A DNA stretch of 64,000 bases from Mesorhizobium caraganae (GCF_016836705.1 NZ_JAFCGY010000001.1:930001-994000), one strand, 5' to 3'. Shown: positions 51,184-61,951, counted from the stretch's first letter. A program made the numbers and translations. The notes: generated by a model from the sequence alone, not told the origin.

Positions 51184-52029
51184 ATGAAACTGCTGCGCTA
51201 TGGCGAGGTTGGGAGCGAGCGCCCCGGCCTGCTCGATGCGGATGGAACGATCCGCGATCTTTCAGGTCATGTCCCTGATATTGCCGGCAAGACGCTCGAT
51301 CCGGCGTCGCTCGAGACATTGTCGAAGCTCGATCCGAAGTCGCTGCCGGCGGTGTCCGGAAAGCCCCGGCTCGGCCCTTGCGTTGCCGGCACCGGCAAGT
51401 TCATCTGCATTGGGCTGAACTATTCCGACCATGCTGCCGAAACCGGCGCCACCGTGCCGCCGGAGCCGATCATCTTCATGAAGGCCAGCTCGGCCATTGT
51501 CGGCCCGGATGACGACGTTTTGATCCCGCGCGGCTCGGAAAAGACCGACTGGGAGGTCGAGCTCGCCGTGATCATCGGCAAAACGGCGAAATATGTCAGC
51601 GAGGCCGACGCACTGGATTATGTCGCCGGCTATGCCGTCGCCCATGACGTGTCCGAACGCGCCTTCCAGGCCGAGCGCCAGGGCCAGTGGACCAAGGGCA
51701 AGAGCTGCGACACGTTCGGCCCGACCGGCCCGTGGCTTGTCACCAAGGATGAAGTGGCCGACCCGCAGAACCTGAAGATGTGGCTGACGGTCAACGGCAA
51801 GACCATGCAGAACGGCTCGACCAAGACCATGGTCTACGGCGTCGCCTATCTCGTCTCCTATCTCAGCCAGTTCATGTCGCTGCATCCCGGCGACATCATC
51901 TCCACCGGCACGCCCCCCGGCGTTGGGCTTGGCATGAAGCCGCCGGTGTTCCTGAAAGCCGGCGATGTGGTGGAGCTCGGCATCGAGGGGCTCGGCCAGC
52001 AGAAGCAGACCTTCAAGGCGGATGTCTAG
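51184..52029 (+). CDS. Fumarylacetoacetate hydrolase family protein
   Basis: A 281-residue FAH-family enzyme. The metal ligands are visible as E124 and E126 in DWEVELAVIIGK and an Asp in AVAHDVSERAFQ; GLNYSDHAAETG and STGTPPGVGLGMKPP are family hallmarks. It starts MKLLRYGEVGSERPGLLD, the form seen in proteins named ureidoglycolate lyase or 2,4-diketo-3-deoxy-L-fuconate hydrolase. With the SDR in front, cleavage of a diketo sugar acid is the best guess. GGAGAG precedes the ATG. Confidence 0.87.
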   Translation: MKLLRYGEVGSERPGLLDADGTIRDLSGHVPDIAGKTLDPASLETLSKLDPKSLPAVSGKPRLGPCVAGTGKFICIGLNYSDHAAETGATVPPEPIIFMKASSAIVGPDDDVLIPRGSEKTDWEVELAVIIGKTAKYVSEADALDYVAGYAVAHDVSERAFQAERQGQWTKGKSCDTFGPTGPWLVTKDEVADPQNLKMWLTVNGKTMQNGSTKTMVYGVAYLVSYLSQFMSLHPGDIISTGTPPGVGLGMKPPVFLKAGDVVELGIEGLGQQKQTFKADV

Positions 52030-52042
52030 CCGCCTCTTCTCC

Positions 52043-52169
52043 TGGAGCAGTTTACCGTTTCACCGAATGGCGACCTGCTCTAACTCTTTGTTTTGACGCA
52101 ATTCCCAAGGGAAAGCGCTATGCGCTTTTCCCGGGAAAACCGTTTCACACTTTTCCTGGAATTGCTCCA
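52043..52169. repeat. Rhizobial intergenic palindromic repeat, copy 2 (inverted)
   Basis: Read on the minus strand it begins TGGAGCAATTCCAGGAAAAG and runs through TTTTCCCGGGAAAA and GGGAATTGCG to GTGAAACGGTAAACTGCTCC. It matches the element at 3471-3598 along nearly the whole length in the opposite orientation. It lies between the FAH gene and the convergent oxidoreductase gene. Confidence 0.8.
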
Positions 52170-52199
52170 AGTCTGCGTGCCCGAGGGCTGGCGCCCGCG

Positions 52200-53219
52200 T
52201 CAGCGCCAGCCGAGAGCCGGCGCGACGTGCTTCAGGATAGCCTCGATGACATGGGCATTGTACTCCACGCCGAGCTGGTTGGGGACGGTCAGAAGCAGCG
52301 TGTCGGCCTCGGCGATCGCTTCGTCCTCCTTCAGCTGCTCGACCAGCACATCAGGCTCGGCTGCGTAGGTACGTCCGAACACGGCGCGTTTTTCGGGTTC
52401 GATGTAGCCGAAATGGTCCTCGCTGTCGTTGCCGCCGAAATAGGCGCGGTCACGGTCGTCGACCAGCGCGAAGATGCTGCGGCTGACCGACACGCGCGGC
52501 TCGCGCGCATGGCCTGCTTCCTTCCACGCCGCACGGAAGGCGCGGATCTGTTCGGCCTGCTGGACGTGCAGCGGCTGCCCGCTCTCGTCGAACTTCAGCG
52601 TCGAGCTTTGCAGGTTCATGCCGAGCTTGCCCGCCCATTCGGCGGTGGCGTTGGTGGCGGCGCCCCACCAGATCCGGTCGCGCAGACCGGCCGAGAACGG
52701 TTCGAGGCGCAGCATTCCGGGTGGATTGGGAAACATCGGCCGCGGATTGGGCTGCGCAAAGCCTTCGCCGCGCAGCACGTTCAGGAAAACCTCGGCATGG
52801 TTGCGTGCCATGTCGGCGTCGCTCTGGCCTTCCTGCGGCACGTAGCCGAAGTAGCGCCAGCCGTCGATCACCTGCTCCGGCGAGCCGCGGCTGATGCCGA
52901 GCTGCAGCCGGCCGCCGGCGATCAGGTCGGCAGCACCCGCATCCTCGGCCATATAGAGCGGATTCTCGTAACGCATGTCGATGACGGCGGTGCCGATCTC
53001 GATGCGGCTGGTGCGGGCGCCGACCGCGGCCAGAAGCGGATAGGGCGAAGCAAGCTGGCGGGCAAAATGATGCACGCGGAAATAGGCGCCGTCAGCGCCA
53101 AGCTCCTCGGCCGCCACTGCCAGGTCGATCGACTGCAAAAGCGCATCGGCGGCCGAGCGCGTCTGCGACTGCGAGGAGGGCGACCAATGGCCGAAGGAAA
53201 GAAAGCCGATCTTTTTCAT
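52200..53219 (-). CDS. LLM-class flavin-dependent oxidoreductase
   Basis: A 339-residue luciferase-like protein, probably FMNH2- or F420-type with an (alpha/beta)8 barrel. It starts MKKIGFLSFGHWSP and shows ADGAYFRVHHFARQLASPYPLLAAVGART and GGRLQLGISRGSPEQVIDGW. ATG 53219 has AGGA at eight bases. It diverges from the Ssu-like cluster, which contains a flavin reductase able to supply FMNH2, so a shared role in organosulfur use is plausible. Confidence 0.85.
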   Translation of the reverse strand: MKKIGFLSFGHWSPSSQSQTRSAADALLQSIDLAVAAEELGADGAYFRVHHFARQLASPYPLLAAVGARTSRIEIGTAVIDMRYENPLYMAEDAGAADLIAGGRLQLGISRGSPEQVIDGWRYFGYVPQEGQSDADMARNHAEVFLNVLRGEGFAQPNPRPMFPNPPGMLRLEPFSAGLRDRIWWGAATNATAEWAGKLGMNLQSSTLKFDESGQPLHVQQAEQIRAFRAAWKEAGHAREPRVSVSRSIFALVDDRDRAYFGGNDSEDHFGYIEPEKRAVFGRTYAAEPDVLVEQLKEDEAIAEADTLLLTVPNQLGVEYNAHVIEAILKHVAPALGWR

Positions 53220-53551
53220 GCGTGCATCCTGTTCTTTGCAGGTCCCTACTTCGTCGCCCGTGCGATTGGGTTCAATCATATCTGACGCAACGCAGTGTCA
53301 ATGGCGCCGACCCTTGACGGTTTCGCGACGATACCCATCAGCGTGCAAAGCACCAGGATTGTCTATTTATCAGAGCCAGCGGATCTCGAACCGGATCTGC
53401 CGCGTCGCTTTTGGGGCCAAATGAACCAAGGAAAGGCGATATGTCGCAAACTCCATTCGCTTGACGGGCTGGTTTTGAAATCTTCTCGCTCATTTAATTC
53501 TACAAAATCGGTAGCCTTAATGCACATACCATCGTGCAAGGAGCCGCAAAA
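53220..53551. other. 332 bp divergent intergenic region of the Ssu-like cluster
   Basis: It separates the two luciferase-like gene units and should hold both promoters. No convincing coding frame or clear -35/-10 pair is visible. CTACAAAATCGGTAG at 53500-53514 has short inverted ends (CTAC/GTAG) about 40 bases before the FMN reductase start, and could be a regulator site. The last 60 bases are AT-rich. Confidence 0.5.
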
Positions 53552-54109
53552 ATGTCGAGAAAGCTGGTGGTGGGGTTGTCTGGCAACCTGACCCGTCCGT
53601 CCAAGACCAAGGCTTTCGTCAGCCACATCGCTGGTGAAGTGGCGAGCCGTGCCGGTGCGGCCTTCAGCGTTTTCGACATCGAGGATCTCGGCCCGTCCTT
53701 TCCGCTCGCAAGGAAACTTGACGATCTCGATGCGGCGGCCCGCGCCATTGTCGACCAGCTGCTGGGCGCCGATGTGCTGGTGGTCGGTTCGCCCACCTTC
53801 AAAGGCAGCTATACCGGTCTGTTCAAGCATTTCTTCGACCTGCTCGACCCGTCATCGTTGCGCGGCAAGCCGGTCATCCTCGCGGCGACCGGCGGCGGCG
53901 AGCGCCATTCGCTTGTCGTCGAGCACCAGTTGCGGCCGCTGTTCGGTTTCTTCGAGGCGCAGACCTTGCCGACCGCGATCTACGCCTCGGACAAGGATTT
54001 CGCCAATGGCGTGCTGGTGTCCGAAGCCGTCCAGGCGCGAGGCCGGCAGGCGGTGGCCGAGGCATGCCGGGTGGCCGGCGTGCCCTACAGCGTCGTCCGT
54101 GCTGCCTGA
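53552..54109 (+). CDS. NAD(P)H-dependent FMN reductase, MsuE/SsuE-like
   Basis: A 185-residue flavodoxin-fold reductase that supplies FMNH2 to two-component monooxygenases. It shows GLSGNLTRPSKTKAFV near the start and GSPTFKGSYTGLFKHFFDLLDPSSLRGKPVILAATGGGERHS in the middle, as in MsuE/SsuE. AAGGAG precedes ATG 53552. It is the first gene of the plus-strand cluster, followed by the monooxygenase 50 bases later. Confidence 0.9.
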   Translation: MSRKLVVGLSGNLTRPSKTKAFVSHIAGEVASRAGAAFSVFDIEDLGPSFPLARKLDDLDAAARAIVDQLLGADVLVVGSPTFKGSYTGLFKHFFDLLDPSSLRGKPVILAATGGGERHSLVVEHQLRPLFGFFEAQTLPTAIYASDKDFANGVLVSEAVQARGRQAVAEACRVAGVPYSVVRAA

Positions 54110-54159
54110 AGATCAGCAACGCAACATCTCTTCCCGCATAGACCAGAAGGACACCTGCA

Positions 54160-55536
54160 ATGACCCGAGCCAGCAAGTCCGATAGCAAGCCGCGGCAAAT
54201 CAAGCTCGGCGCCTTCCTGCCCGGCGGCGGGCAGCATATCGCCGCCTGGCGCCATCCCGATGCGCCGGCCGACGGCGCCACCAATTTCGAGTTCCACAGA
54301 CAGCTGGCGCTGACCGCCGAACGCGGACTGTTCGACGCCTATTTCCTGGCCGACAACCTGACCGTCGGCCTCGGCGCCCGCGAAGGCGGCAATGCCAAGA
54401 TCGCCGGCTTCGAGCCGGTGACGCTGTTTGCGGCGCTGGCGCCGCTGACCTCGCATCTCGGCTTCATCGCCACGGCCTCCACCACCTATGAGGAGCCCTA
54501 TACGCTGGCGCGTAAATTCGCGTCGCTCGACCTGTTGTCGAACGGTCGCGCCGGCTGGAACGTGGTGACCTCGGCCGGCGACGAGACGGCGCGCAATTTC
54601 AACCGCGACGTCCAGCCCAACCATGCCGAGCGTTATGCGCGGGCGCATGAGCATGTCGAGACGGTCAAGGCGCTGTGGGACAGCTGGGAGGACGACGCCT
54701 TCATCCGCGACAAGCAGTCGGGCCGTTTCTACGACAAGGACAAGTTGCACGACATCGACCACAAGGGCGAGCATTTCAGCGTCAAGGGCCCGCTCAACGT
54801 GCCGCGCCCGGTGCAGGGACATCCGGTTGTCGTACAAGCCGGGCAGTCGGAAGACGGACGCGGGCTTGCCGCGCACTCGGCCGAAGTCATCTTCACCGCC
54901 CATCAGAAGCTCGAGACGGCGCAGGAATTCTACCGCGACATCAAGGCCCGCGTGGCGGAAGTCGGCCGCGACCCCGACCAGGTGCTGATCATGCCGGGCG
55001 TCGCCCCCTTCGTCGGCCGCACCGAGGAAGAAGCCCGCGCCAAATACCAGCAGCTCAACGACCTGATCCTGCCCGAGGACGGTGTCGCGCTGCTCAACGG
55101 GCTTGCCGGCCAGACGCTCGACATCAGAGGTTATCCGCTCGACGGCCCGCTGCCGCCGAGCAAGGAAACCGAAGGCATGAAGAGCCGCCAGGCGCTGATC
55201 CGGCAGATCGCCGACGAGCACAACTTCACCATCCGCCAGCTCTACCAATGGGTGGCGACGGCGCGCGGCCACTACACCATCGTCGGCAGCATCACGCAGG
55301 TCGCCGACCAGCTGGAAGAATGGTTCACCAGCGAGGCGGCCGACGGCTTCAACATCCTGCCGCCCTGGCTGCCCGGTGGGCTCGACGATTTCGTCGACCT
55401 GGTCATTCCCGAACTGCAACGGCGCGGCCTGTTCCGCACCGCTTATGAAGGCCGGACATTGCGCGAGAATCTCGGCCTCACGCGGCCGGAAAACCCATGG
55501 ACCGTCGCCCGCTCGACCGTCCTTGCCGCCGAATGA
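54160..55536 (+). CDS. FMN-dependent monooxygenase, NtaA/SnaA/DszA family
   Basis: A 458-residue luciferase-like monooxygenase. The family start IKLGAFLPGGGQHIAAWRHPDAP, the NGRAGWNVVTSAGDETARNFNRD motif and HPVVVQAGQSEDGRGLAA are typical of the NtaA/SnaA/DszA/SoxA group. It uses FMNH2 from the neighbouring reductase and oxygen, often on sulfones, sulfonates or amino-polyacids. The SsuABC-like importer behind it favours an organosulfur substrate for sulfur supply. Confidence 0.9.
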   Translation: MTRASKSDSKPRQIKLGAFLPGGGQHIAAWRHPDAPADGATNFEFHRQLALTAERGLFDAYFLADNLTVGLGAREGGNAKIAGFEPVTLFAALAPLTSHLGFIATASTTYEEPYTLARKFASLDLLSNGRAGWNVVTSAGDETARNFNRDVQPNHAERYARAHEHVETVKALWDSWEDDAFIRDKQSGRFYDKDKLHDIDHKGEHFSVKGPLNVPRPVQGHPVVVQAGQSEDGRGLAAHSAEVIFTAHQKLETAQEFYRDIKARVAEVGRDPDQVLIMPGVAPFVGRTEEEARAKYQQLNDLILPEDGVALLNGLAGQTLDIRGYPLDGPLPPSKETEGMKSRQALIRQIADEHNFTIRQLYQWVATARGHYTIVGSITQVADQLEEWFTSEAADGFNILPPWLPGGLDDFVDLVIPELQRRGLFRTAYEGRTLRENLGLTRPENPWTVARSTVLAAE

Positions 55537-55561
55537 TCCTCATAGCTGAAGGGATGACGCG

Positions 55562-56410
55562 ATGACATTGCAGCACATCGATCGGCCGATCACGATTCGC
55601 GCCAGTCGCAGCGAAAGCGGGCCTGGCGACGACTTTCTGCGCCTCAGCGGCAGGGCGGCTGTCCGCTGCCTGTCGCGCTACGGTGTGCTTGTCGGTTTCC
55701 TGGCGCTCTGGCAGGTAGCGAGCAGCGTCGGATGGGTCAACGCGGCGGTGCTGCCGCCGCTCGACATGATCATCACCGCGCTCTGGAAGGGGCTTGCCGG
55801 CGGCAGCCTGCTCGGCGACATCGCCATCAGCCTGCAGCGCGCCGGCATTGCCTTTGCGGCGGCAGTTGCGGTTGCCATCCCGCTCGGCCTGTTCATGGGC
55901 CAGGTGCGTCCGGTCGAAACCGCGCTCGATCCGATCCTGCAAGTATTCCGGCAGACGTCGGCGCTGGCGCTCTACCCGGTGTTCATCCTGCTGCTCGGGC
56001 TTGGCGAAACCTCGAAGATCTTCGTCATCTTCTGGGCAACGTTGTTTCCGTTGCTGCTCAACACCACCAGCGGCGTCAAGGAAGTCGATCCCAAGCTGCT
56101 CGAAATGGCCCGCGTCTACGGCGCGAGCCGGCTCACCGTGTTTCGCCGCGTCGTGCTGCCGGGCGCCGTGCCGTCGATCTTCGTCGGCTTGCGGCTAAGC
56201 GCCACCACCGCGCTGCTGCTCCTGATCGCGTCCGAGATGATCGGCGCCAACAAGGGCATCGGCTTCCAGGTGATGAACGCGCAGTACAATTTCCAGATCC
56301 CGCTGATGTTTGCGGCAATCGTCATCCTCGCCGGGCTCGGCCTGATCGCCAACCAGGCGTTGGTCACGCTGCAGCGGCGGCTCTGCCGCTGGAGCAACCC
56401 AGTCAACTAG
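55562..56410 (+). CDS. ABC permease, SsuC/TauC-like
   Basis: A 282-residue permease with about six membrane segments and the EAA-like loop LEMARVYGASRLTVFRRVVLPGAVPSIFVGLRL. It belongs to the nitrate/sulfonate/taurine group. It follows the monooxygenase by 25 bases. An ATG three codons before the chosen start is possible. It forms the channel with itself as a homodimer. Confidence 0.9.
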   Translation: MTLQHIDRPITIRASRSESGPGDDFLRLSGRAAVRCLSRYGVLVGFLALWQVASSVGWVNAAVLPPLDMIITALWKGLAGGSLLGDIAISLQRAGIAFAAAVAVAIPLGLFMGQVRPVETALDPILQVFRQTSALALYPVFILLLGLGETSKIFVIFWATLFPLLLNTTSGVKEVDPKLLEMARVYGASRLTVFRRVVLPGAVPSIFVGLRLSATTALLLLIASEMIGANKGIGFQVMNAQYNFQIPLMFAAIVILAGLGLIANQALVTLQRRLCRWSNPVN

Positions 56411-56449
56411 CAGTCCGTCCCTCACCCTCCACTCAGGAAAGACCGGATC

Positions 56450-57448
56450 ATGAAAATTACCCGCCGTTCCCTGCTTGCCGGCGCACCGCTTGCCGCCGGC
56501 CTCATCGCCACCGGCCTGCCGCGCATCGCCTTTGCCGAAACCGCACCGGTGAAATTTCGCTATCTCGCCAGCCGTGGCAGCATCTCCCCGCACGAACTCG
56601 CCGCCGAGCTCGGCTACTACAAAGGGCTCGGCGTCGAGCTGGAGAATGTCGGCTATGCCTCGGGCGGACCGGAATCGCTATTTGCGCTGTCGTCCGGTAG
56701 CGTCGACATCGGCTCGGCCGCCACCGCGGCGGTGATCAACTCGATCTCTGGCGGCAACGACTTCGTCGCCGCCTATCCGAGCAACGGCATCAACAAGGAC
56801 GTGAAGAGCGTCTTCTACGTGCTGGAAGACAGCCCGATCAAATCGATCGCCGACATTGCCGGCAAGACCATCTCGGTCAACACGCTCGGCGCCCATCTCG
56901 ACTATACGGTGCGTGAGGCCCTGCACAGCGTCGGCCTGCCGCCGGACGCCGCCAACCTCGTTGTCGTGCCTGGCCCGCAGCTGGAGCAGACTTTGCGCTC
57001 GCGCCAGGTCGATATAGCCGGGCTCGGCTACTGGCAGGCTACGTTTGCCGGTGCGCTGGTCGCCAATGGCGGCGTGCGCGGCGTGTTCGACGACACCCAG
57101 GTGCTCGGCGAACTCGCCGGCGGCTTCGTCGTGCTCAGGCGCGACTTCATTGCCGCCAATCCGGATGCGGCGCACAACTTCGTCGAACAGTCGGCGCGCG
57201 CTTCAGACTGGTCGCGCCAGAACCCGGACGAAGCCCGCAAGGTGCTGGCCAATATCCTCAACAAGCGCGGCGAAAACGGCGATCTCGCCCGCTACTGGAC
57301 CGGCTTTGGCTTGCGCGAAGGCGCGCAAGCGACCGACCGCGACATCGATTTCTGGGTCGCCGTGCTGGAGCGCGACGGCCGCCTCGCCAAGGGCAAGCTG
57401 AAGGCCGCCGGCATCCTGTACCGGCCCGGCGAAACCAAGACCAACTGA
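56450..57448 (+). CDS. ABC substrate-binding protein, SsuA-like
   Basis: A 332-residue periplasmic binding protein of the nitrate/sulfonate type. The leader has a Tat-like TRRSLLAG motif and probable cleavage near IAFAET. The mature part includes FRYLASRGSISPHELAAELGYYKGLGVELENVGYASGGPESLFALSSGSVDIG, the usual pattern of this family. It lies 39 bases behind the permease. Confidence 0.9.
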   Translation: MKITRRSLLAGAPLAAGLIATGLPRIAFAETAPVKFRYLASRGSISPHELAAELGYYKGLGVELENVGYASGGPESLFALSSGSVDIGSAATAAVINSISGGNDFVAAYPSNGINKDVKSVFYVLEDSPIKSIADIAGKTISVNTLGAHLDYTVREALHSVGLPPDAANLVVVPGPQLEQTLRSRQVDIAGLGYWQATFAGALVANGGVRGVFDDTQVLGELAGGFVVLRRDFIAANPDAAHNFVEQSARASDWSRQNPDEARKVLANILNKRGENGDLARYWTGFGLREGAQATDRDIDFWVAVLERDGRLAKGKLKAAGILYRPGETKTN

Positions 57449-57472
57449 GCTCCGAAATAGCTGGGAGATGAG

Positions 57473-58237
57473 ATGACCGGTTCCAACCGTGGCGGAGAGG
57501 TCTCGATCCGCGACCTCTCCAAATCCTTCAGCCTCGGCGGGCGCCGGCTTGCCGTGCTGCGAACACTCAACCTCGACATTCGTTCGGGGGAATGCCTTGT
57601 CATTGTCGGCGCCAGCGGCTCCGGCAAGACCACGTTGCTGCGTATTCTGGCCGGACTGGAGGCTGCCGATAGCGGCGCCGTCGCGATCGACGGCCAGCCG
57701 GTGCATGGCGTCGGCGCCGAGCGCGCCGTGATTTTCCAGGAGCCGCGCCTGCTGCCCTGGCTAAGCGTACTCGGCAATGTCGCCTTCGGTCTCGAGGTGC
57801 GCGGCGTACCCAAGAGGCAGGCCGAGGAACGCGCCCGCTTCTACGTTGCGCTGGTCGGCCTTGCCGAATTCGCCGATGCTTTTCCGAGCCAGCTTTCGGG
57901 CGGCATGGCGCAGCGCGTCGGCATCGCCCGGGCGCTGACCGTCCAGCCCGAGATTCTTCTGCTCGACGAGCCGCTGGGGGCGCTGGACGCCATGACCAAG
58001 ATCGGCATGCAGGAGGAACTGGCGCGCATCTGGAGCGAGGAGAACGTCACCATGGTGATGGTCACCCACGATCTGGAAGAGGCGATCTATCTGGCCGACC
58101 GGGTGCTCATCCTGCCCAAGGAGAAAGGCGGCGCGGCAAGGCTGATCGACATCGACCTGCCACGCCCGCGCGAACGCAGCGAAACCCGCTTCGTACGCTA
58201 TCGCGAAGAATTGCTGCGCGAATTCGGCCTGCATTGA
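57473..58237 (+). CDS. ABC ATPase, SsuB/TauB-like
   Basis: A 254-residue ATPase closing the cluster. Walker A GASGSGKTT, Q-loop IFQEPRLLPWLSVLGNV, signature LSGGMAQRVGIARAL and Walker B ILLLDEP with LGALDAMTK are as in SsuB. GGGAGATGAG precedes the ATG. Together with SsuA- and SsuC-like proteins it would drive uptake of a sulfonate or sulfone. Confidence 0.92.
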   Translation: MTGSNRGGEVSIRDLSKSFSLGGRRLAVLRTLNLDIRSGECLVIVGASGSGKTTLLRILAGLEAADSGAVAIDGQPVHGVGAERAVIFQEPRLLPWLSVLGNVAFGLEVRGVPKRQAEERARFYVALVGLAEFADAFPSQLSGGMAQRVGIARALTVQPEILLLDEPLGALDAMTKIGMQEELARIWSEENVTMVMVTHDLEEAIYLADRVLILPKEKGGAARLIDIDLPRPRERSETRFVRYREELLREFGLH

Positions 58238-58286
58238 TCGGGGCAGGCGCCAGCCGTGGGCTGACACAGGAGGTTCGCTCTCGCGG

Positions 58287-58769
58287 CTACTGCTTGGTGA
58301 ACGTGCCCGTATAGGTGAGGTCGGCAAGCCCATAGGTGACAGTCAGCGTCCCGTCCGCCTGCATGACCGCGCTGACGTCTCCGCCATTGGGAAGGCGCCG
58401 CAGTTTCAACGTGTTGCCGAAAATCTTGCCTTCGCCGTCGGCCACGCCAGGCTTGTTGTCGGCGATATCGCCCCAGGCGTAGGTGGCGGTGACATTGCCG
58501 CCGCGCGAAATCGTCAGCACGGCGAGCTTGCCGTCATACATCCCATCGAGACGTCCGCCCCATATGCCGGAAAATGCGACATATTTGGCCGGAATGCCCT
58601 CGCCGGGGGGCATGACCCGCACTGACGGATCGAGGACCGCCGCACCGTCCGGAGCAGAAGCCGTGGCCGGTGCAATGGGCTGAGGTTCGGGGGCAGGGGT
58701 TGGTTCAGGAGCCGACTGGCAGGCGACAAGCATGAATGCCGCGAAACCGAGCGTCGGAAAGAGACTGTT

Positions 58770-58781
<12 letters not shown>
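58287..58781 (-). CDS. Putative lipoprotein of unknown function, start overlapping tRNA-Ala
   Basis: The mature part is a lipobox protein: FAAFMLVACQS, then a Pro/Ala-rich linker (SAPEPTPAPEPQPIAPATASAPDG) and a C-terminal domain with beta-type sequence, GIWGGRLDGMYDGKLAVLTIS through LTYTGTFTKQ. The start is unclear. A TTG at 58781 and an ATG at 58814 both lie inside the tRNA gene, and no start is found between the tRNA 3' end and the lipobox except an ATG too close to the Cys. The original 5' end may have been lost, or an unusual start is used. Function unknown. Confidence 0.6.
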
Positions 58782-58845
<64 letters not shown>

Positions 58846-58991
58846 ACTCCGGCAGTCAGCCGGCGCCGTTGCCGGCGTAGAGGTCCGGAGCGGTTTCAAC
58901 ACCGCGCCGTTTAGTGCAGGCGGCTTCTAACCCCGCCTTCCCTGAATATCAAGCCTGCAAGAACCGCTTTTTCGTCACAGCTCAAGAAAGC

Positions 58992-59013
58992 CTGCGGGCG
59001 TACGCGCCCGCAG
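58992..59013 (-). terminator. Hairpin terminator of the FYDLN-acid gene
   Basis: CTGCGGGCG-TACG-CGCCCGCAG is a perfect 9 bp stem starting five bases behind the stop codon; TTTCTT follows on the minus strand. Confidence 0.7.
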
Positions 59014-59017
59014 CCGA

Positions 59018-59410
59018 TCAGACCTCGTCGTCGTCGTCGCCGACGCCGATCATGTCCGCGACATCGTCATCTTCTTCTTCTTCGTCGGCAAGGAACGTAT
59101 CGTCCTCGTCGTCGCCGAGGTCCACATCGTCCTCGTCGTCGCCCAGATCGGGAAGGTCGTCGCCGGCCTTGACGTCTTCGTCGGCCTCTTCAAGCGAGAC
59201 GACTTCAACGCCTTCTTCTTCCTCGGCGTCTACTTCCTTCTCGGCCACTTCCTCTTCCTCTTCGATGGCGGCGATCTTGCCTTCCTCGAAGTAGGAACGC
59301 GGATATGTCTTGCCGGTATAGGGCGAGACGATCGGGTCCTTGTTCAGGTCGTAGAATTTTCGACCCGTCTCAGGGTCGACACGCTTTGTGCCAAGTTCGT
59401 TTTTTGCCAC
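59018..59410 (-). CDS. FYDLN acid family protein (TIGR02300-like)
   Basis: A 130-residue protein. The conserved N-terminal part (ELGTKRVDPETGRKFYDLNKDPIVSPYTGKTYPRSYF) is followed by a long Asp/Glu-rich tail. The position usually holding Cys before PETG is Asp here. GTG 59410, giving MAKNELGTKRV, matches the usual start and has GAGG seven bases before. The family is confined to alphaproteobacteria, role unknown. It diverges from aroA. Confidence 0.85.
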   Translation of the reverse strand: MAKNELGTKRVDPETGRKFYDLNKDPIVSPYTGKTYPRSYFEEGKIAAIEEEEEVAEKEVDAEEEEGVEVVSLEEADEDVKAGDDLPDLGDDEDDVDLGDDEDDTFLADEEEEDDDVADMIGVGDDDDEV

Positions 59411-59577
59411 GGCAAGCCTCGTCAGTAAAAGAGTGGTCCCCATAACCACAGTTTACCGCGCTGTCAAAGCGAAAAGCCGGCGTCACAAAACCAAGTACTG
59501 AAAGGCCCCGCGCCAAGTGACGACCATGGGGATGACCATTTGTGCCCGCCGTGATACGAGACCGCCGCAACAAATGA

Positions 59578-60978
<1,401 letters not shown>

Positions 60979-60988
60979 GGGGATTAAG

Positions 60989-61951
60989 ATGGGCGAGAGC
61001 GACTCTCAAAAGAAAATCGGGATAAATATCGACGTTGGTGTAGGCGCCAAGGCGGAAATTAAAGCAGAAATCCCGCCTCAATCTTCTGGCCGTCTGCTGG
61101 ACGCTCTGACTGATATAATCAGGCCTATATCAGAAGCGCGCGGCCTACGCGCGGATCAGATTAGACTTCAACGTGAAGATGTCCTCATTGAGATCGCTCG
61201 GCGGGCTCGACAACGCTTGGATATTGAAGGTGGCCAATTTAACCCGATCCCCAACAAGGTATTGGTCCCAGCCCTTGAGAAAGCATCGCTCGAAAGCTCT
61301 GATGATACCGAGATGATGGAACGGTGGGCGGAGCTTATCGCCAGCGCTGCAAAGGGCGCCGGAATATCGCCTCATCTGATAAATGTGCTGTCCGAACTTT
61401 CTTCAAATCAGGCTGATCTTTTGGAGCGAATATTCTGGACAGGAAACGCAACCGACGAACAGGATTACAGCCCCAGTCAAAAAGATAGTATACATATAGA
61501 TTGGATTAAGTCGATGGTGGGCGACCAGCCTATCTCCCACCATCCTCGTAGAGGTTTAGTCTTAACAGATACAATTCGGAAGATCATCGACTCTGGCGAT
61601 CCGAACCAATATTTCTTTTATTTCTGCCAATGCGTTTTACCTGGTCCTGGATCTTTTTATGCGAGCGCTACTATATCGAGTGAAGTATTTACTGCTCTTG
61701 ACGAGATGCAGGAAGCTTACGACGACGAAGATATCCGCCTAGACATTGCGGTTCTGAGAAACCTCTCCTTACTAGAAAGGCAGATTATTTCTATGAGATC
61801 CAAGGATTTTTCTGTCGAATATTCTGTTGATCTATACCGGATATCCCCTTTTGGATATTATTTTTTAGGGAAATGCTCTAGAGCAATTAGAGAGCACATC
61901 GAGGCTTTGCCTGTGCCTGAAGGTGAACCGCTTCGTGGTTCAGAAAAGTGA
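60989..61951 (+). CDS. Abi-alpha (DUF4393)-like protein, AT-rich, probably acquired
   Basis: A 320-residue protein without membrane segments. The part from about 85 to 135 ([40 protein letters not shown]) resembles DUF4393/Abi-alpha proteins, some linked to abortive phage infection. I assign this from pattern memory with moderate trust. Base composition and codon use (AGA, ATA, TTA, TAT) are plainly more AT-rich than in aroA and cmk. It starts 11 bases behind aroA with GAGGGG as ribosome site and ends in a TGATG overlap with cmk, so it sits neatly inside the operon. Confidence 0.6.
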   Translation: MGESDSQKKIGINIDVGVGAKAEIKAEIPPQSSGRLLDALTDIIRPISEARGLRADQIRLQREDVLIEIARRARQRLDIEGGQFNPIPNKVLVPALEKASLESSDDTEMMERWAELIASAAKGAGISPHLINVLSELSSNQADLLERIFWTGNATDEQDYSPSQKDSIHIDWIKSMVGDQPISHHPRRGLVLTDTIRKIIDSGDPNQYFFYFCQCVLPGPGSFYASATISSEVFTALDEMQEAYDDEDIRLDIAVLRNLSLLERQIISMRSKDFSVEYSVDLYRISPFGYYFLGKCSRAIREHIEALPVPEGEPLRGSEK

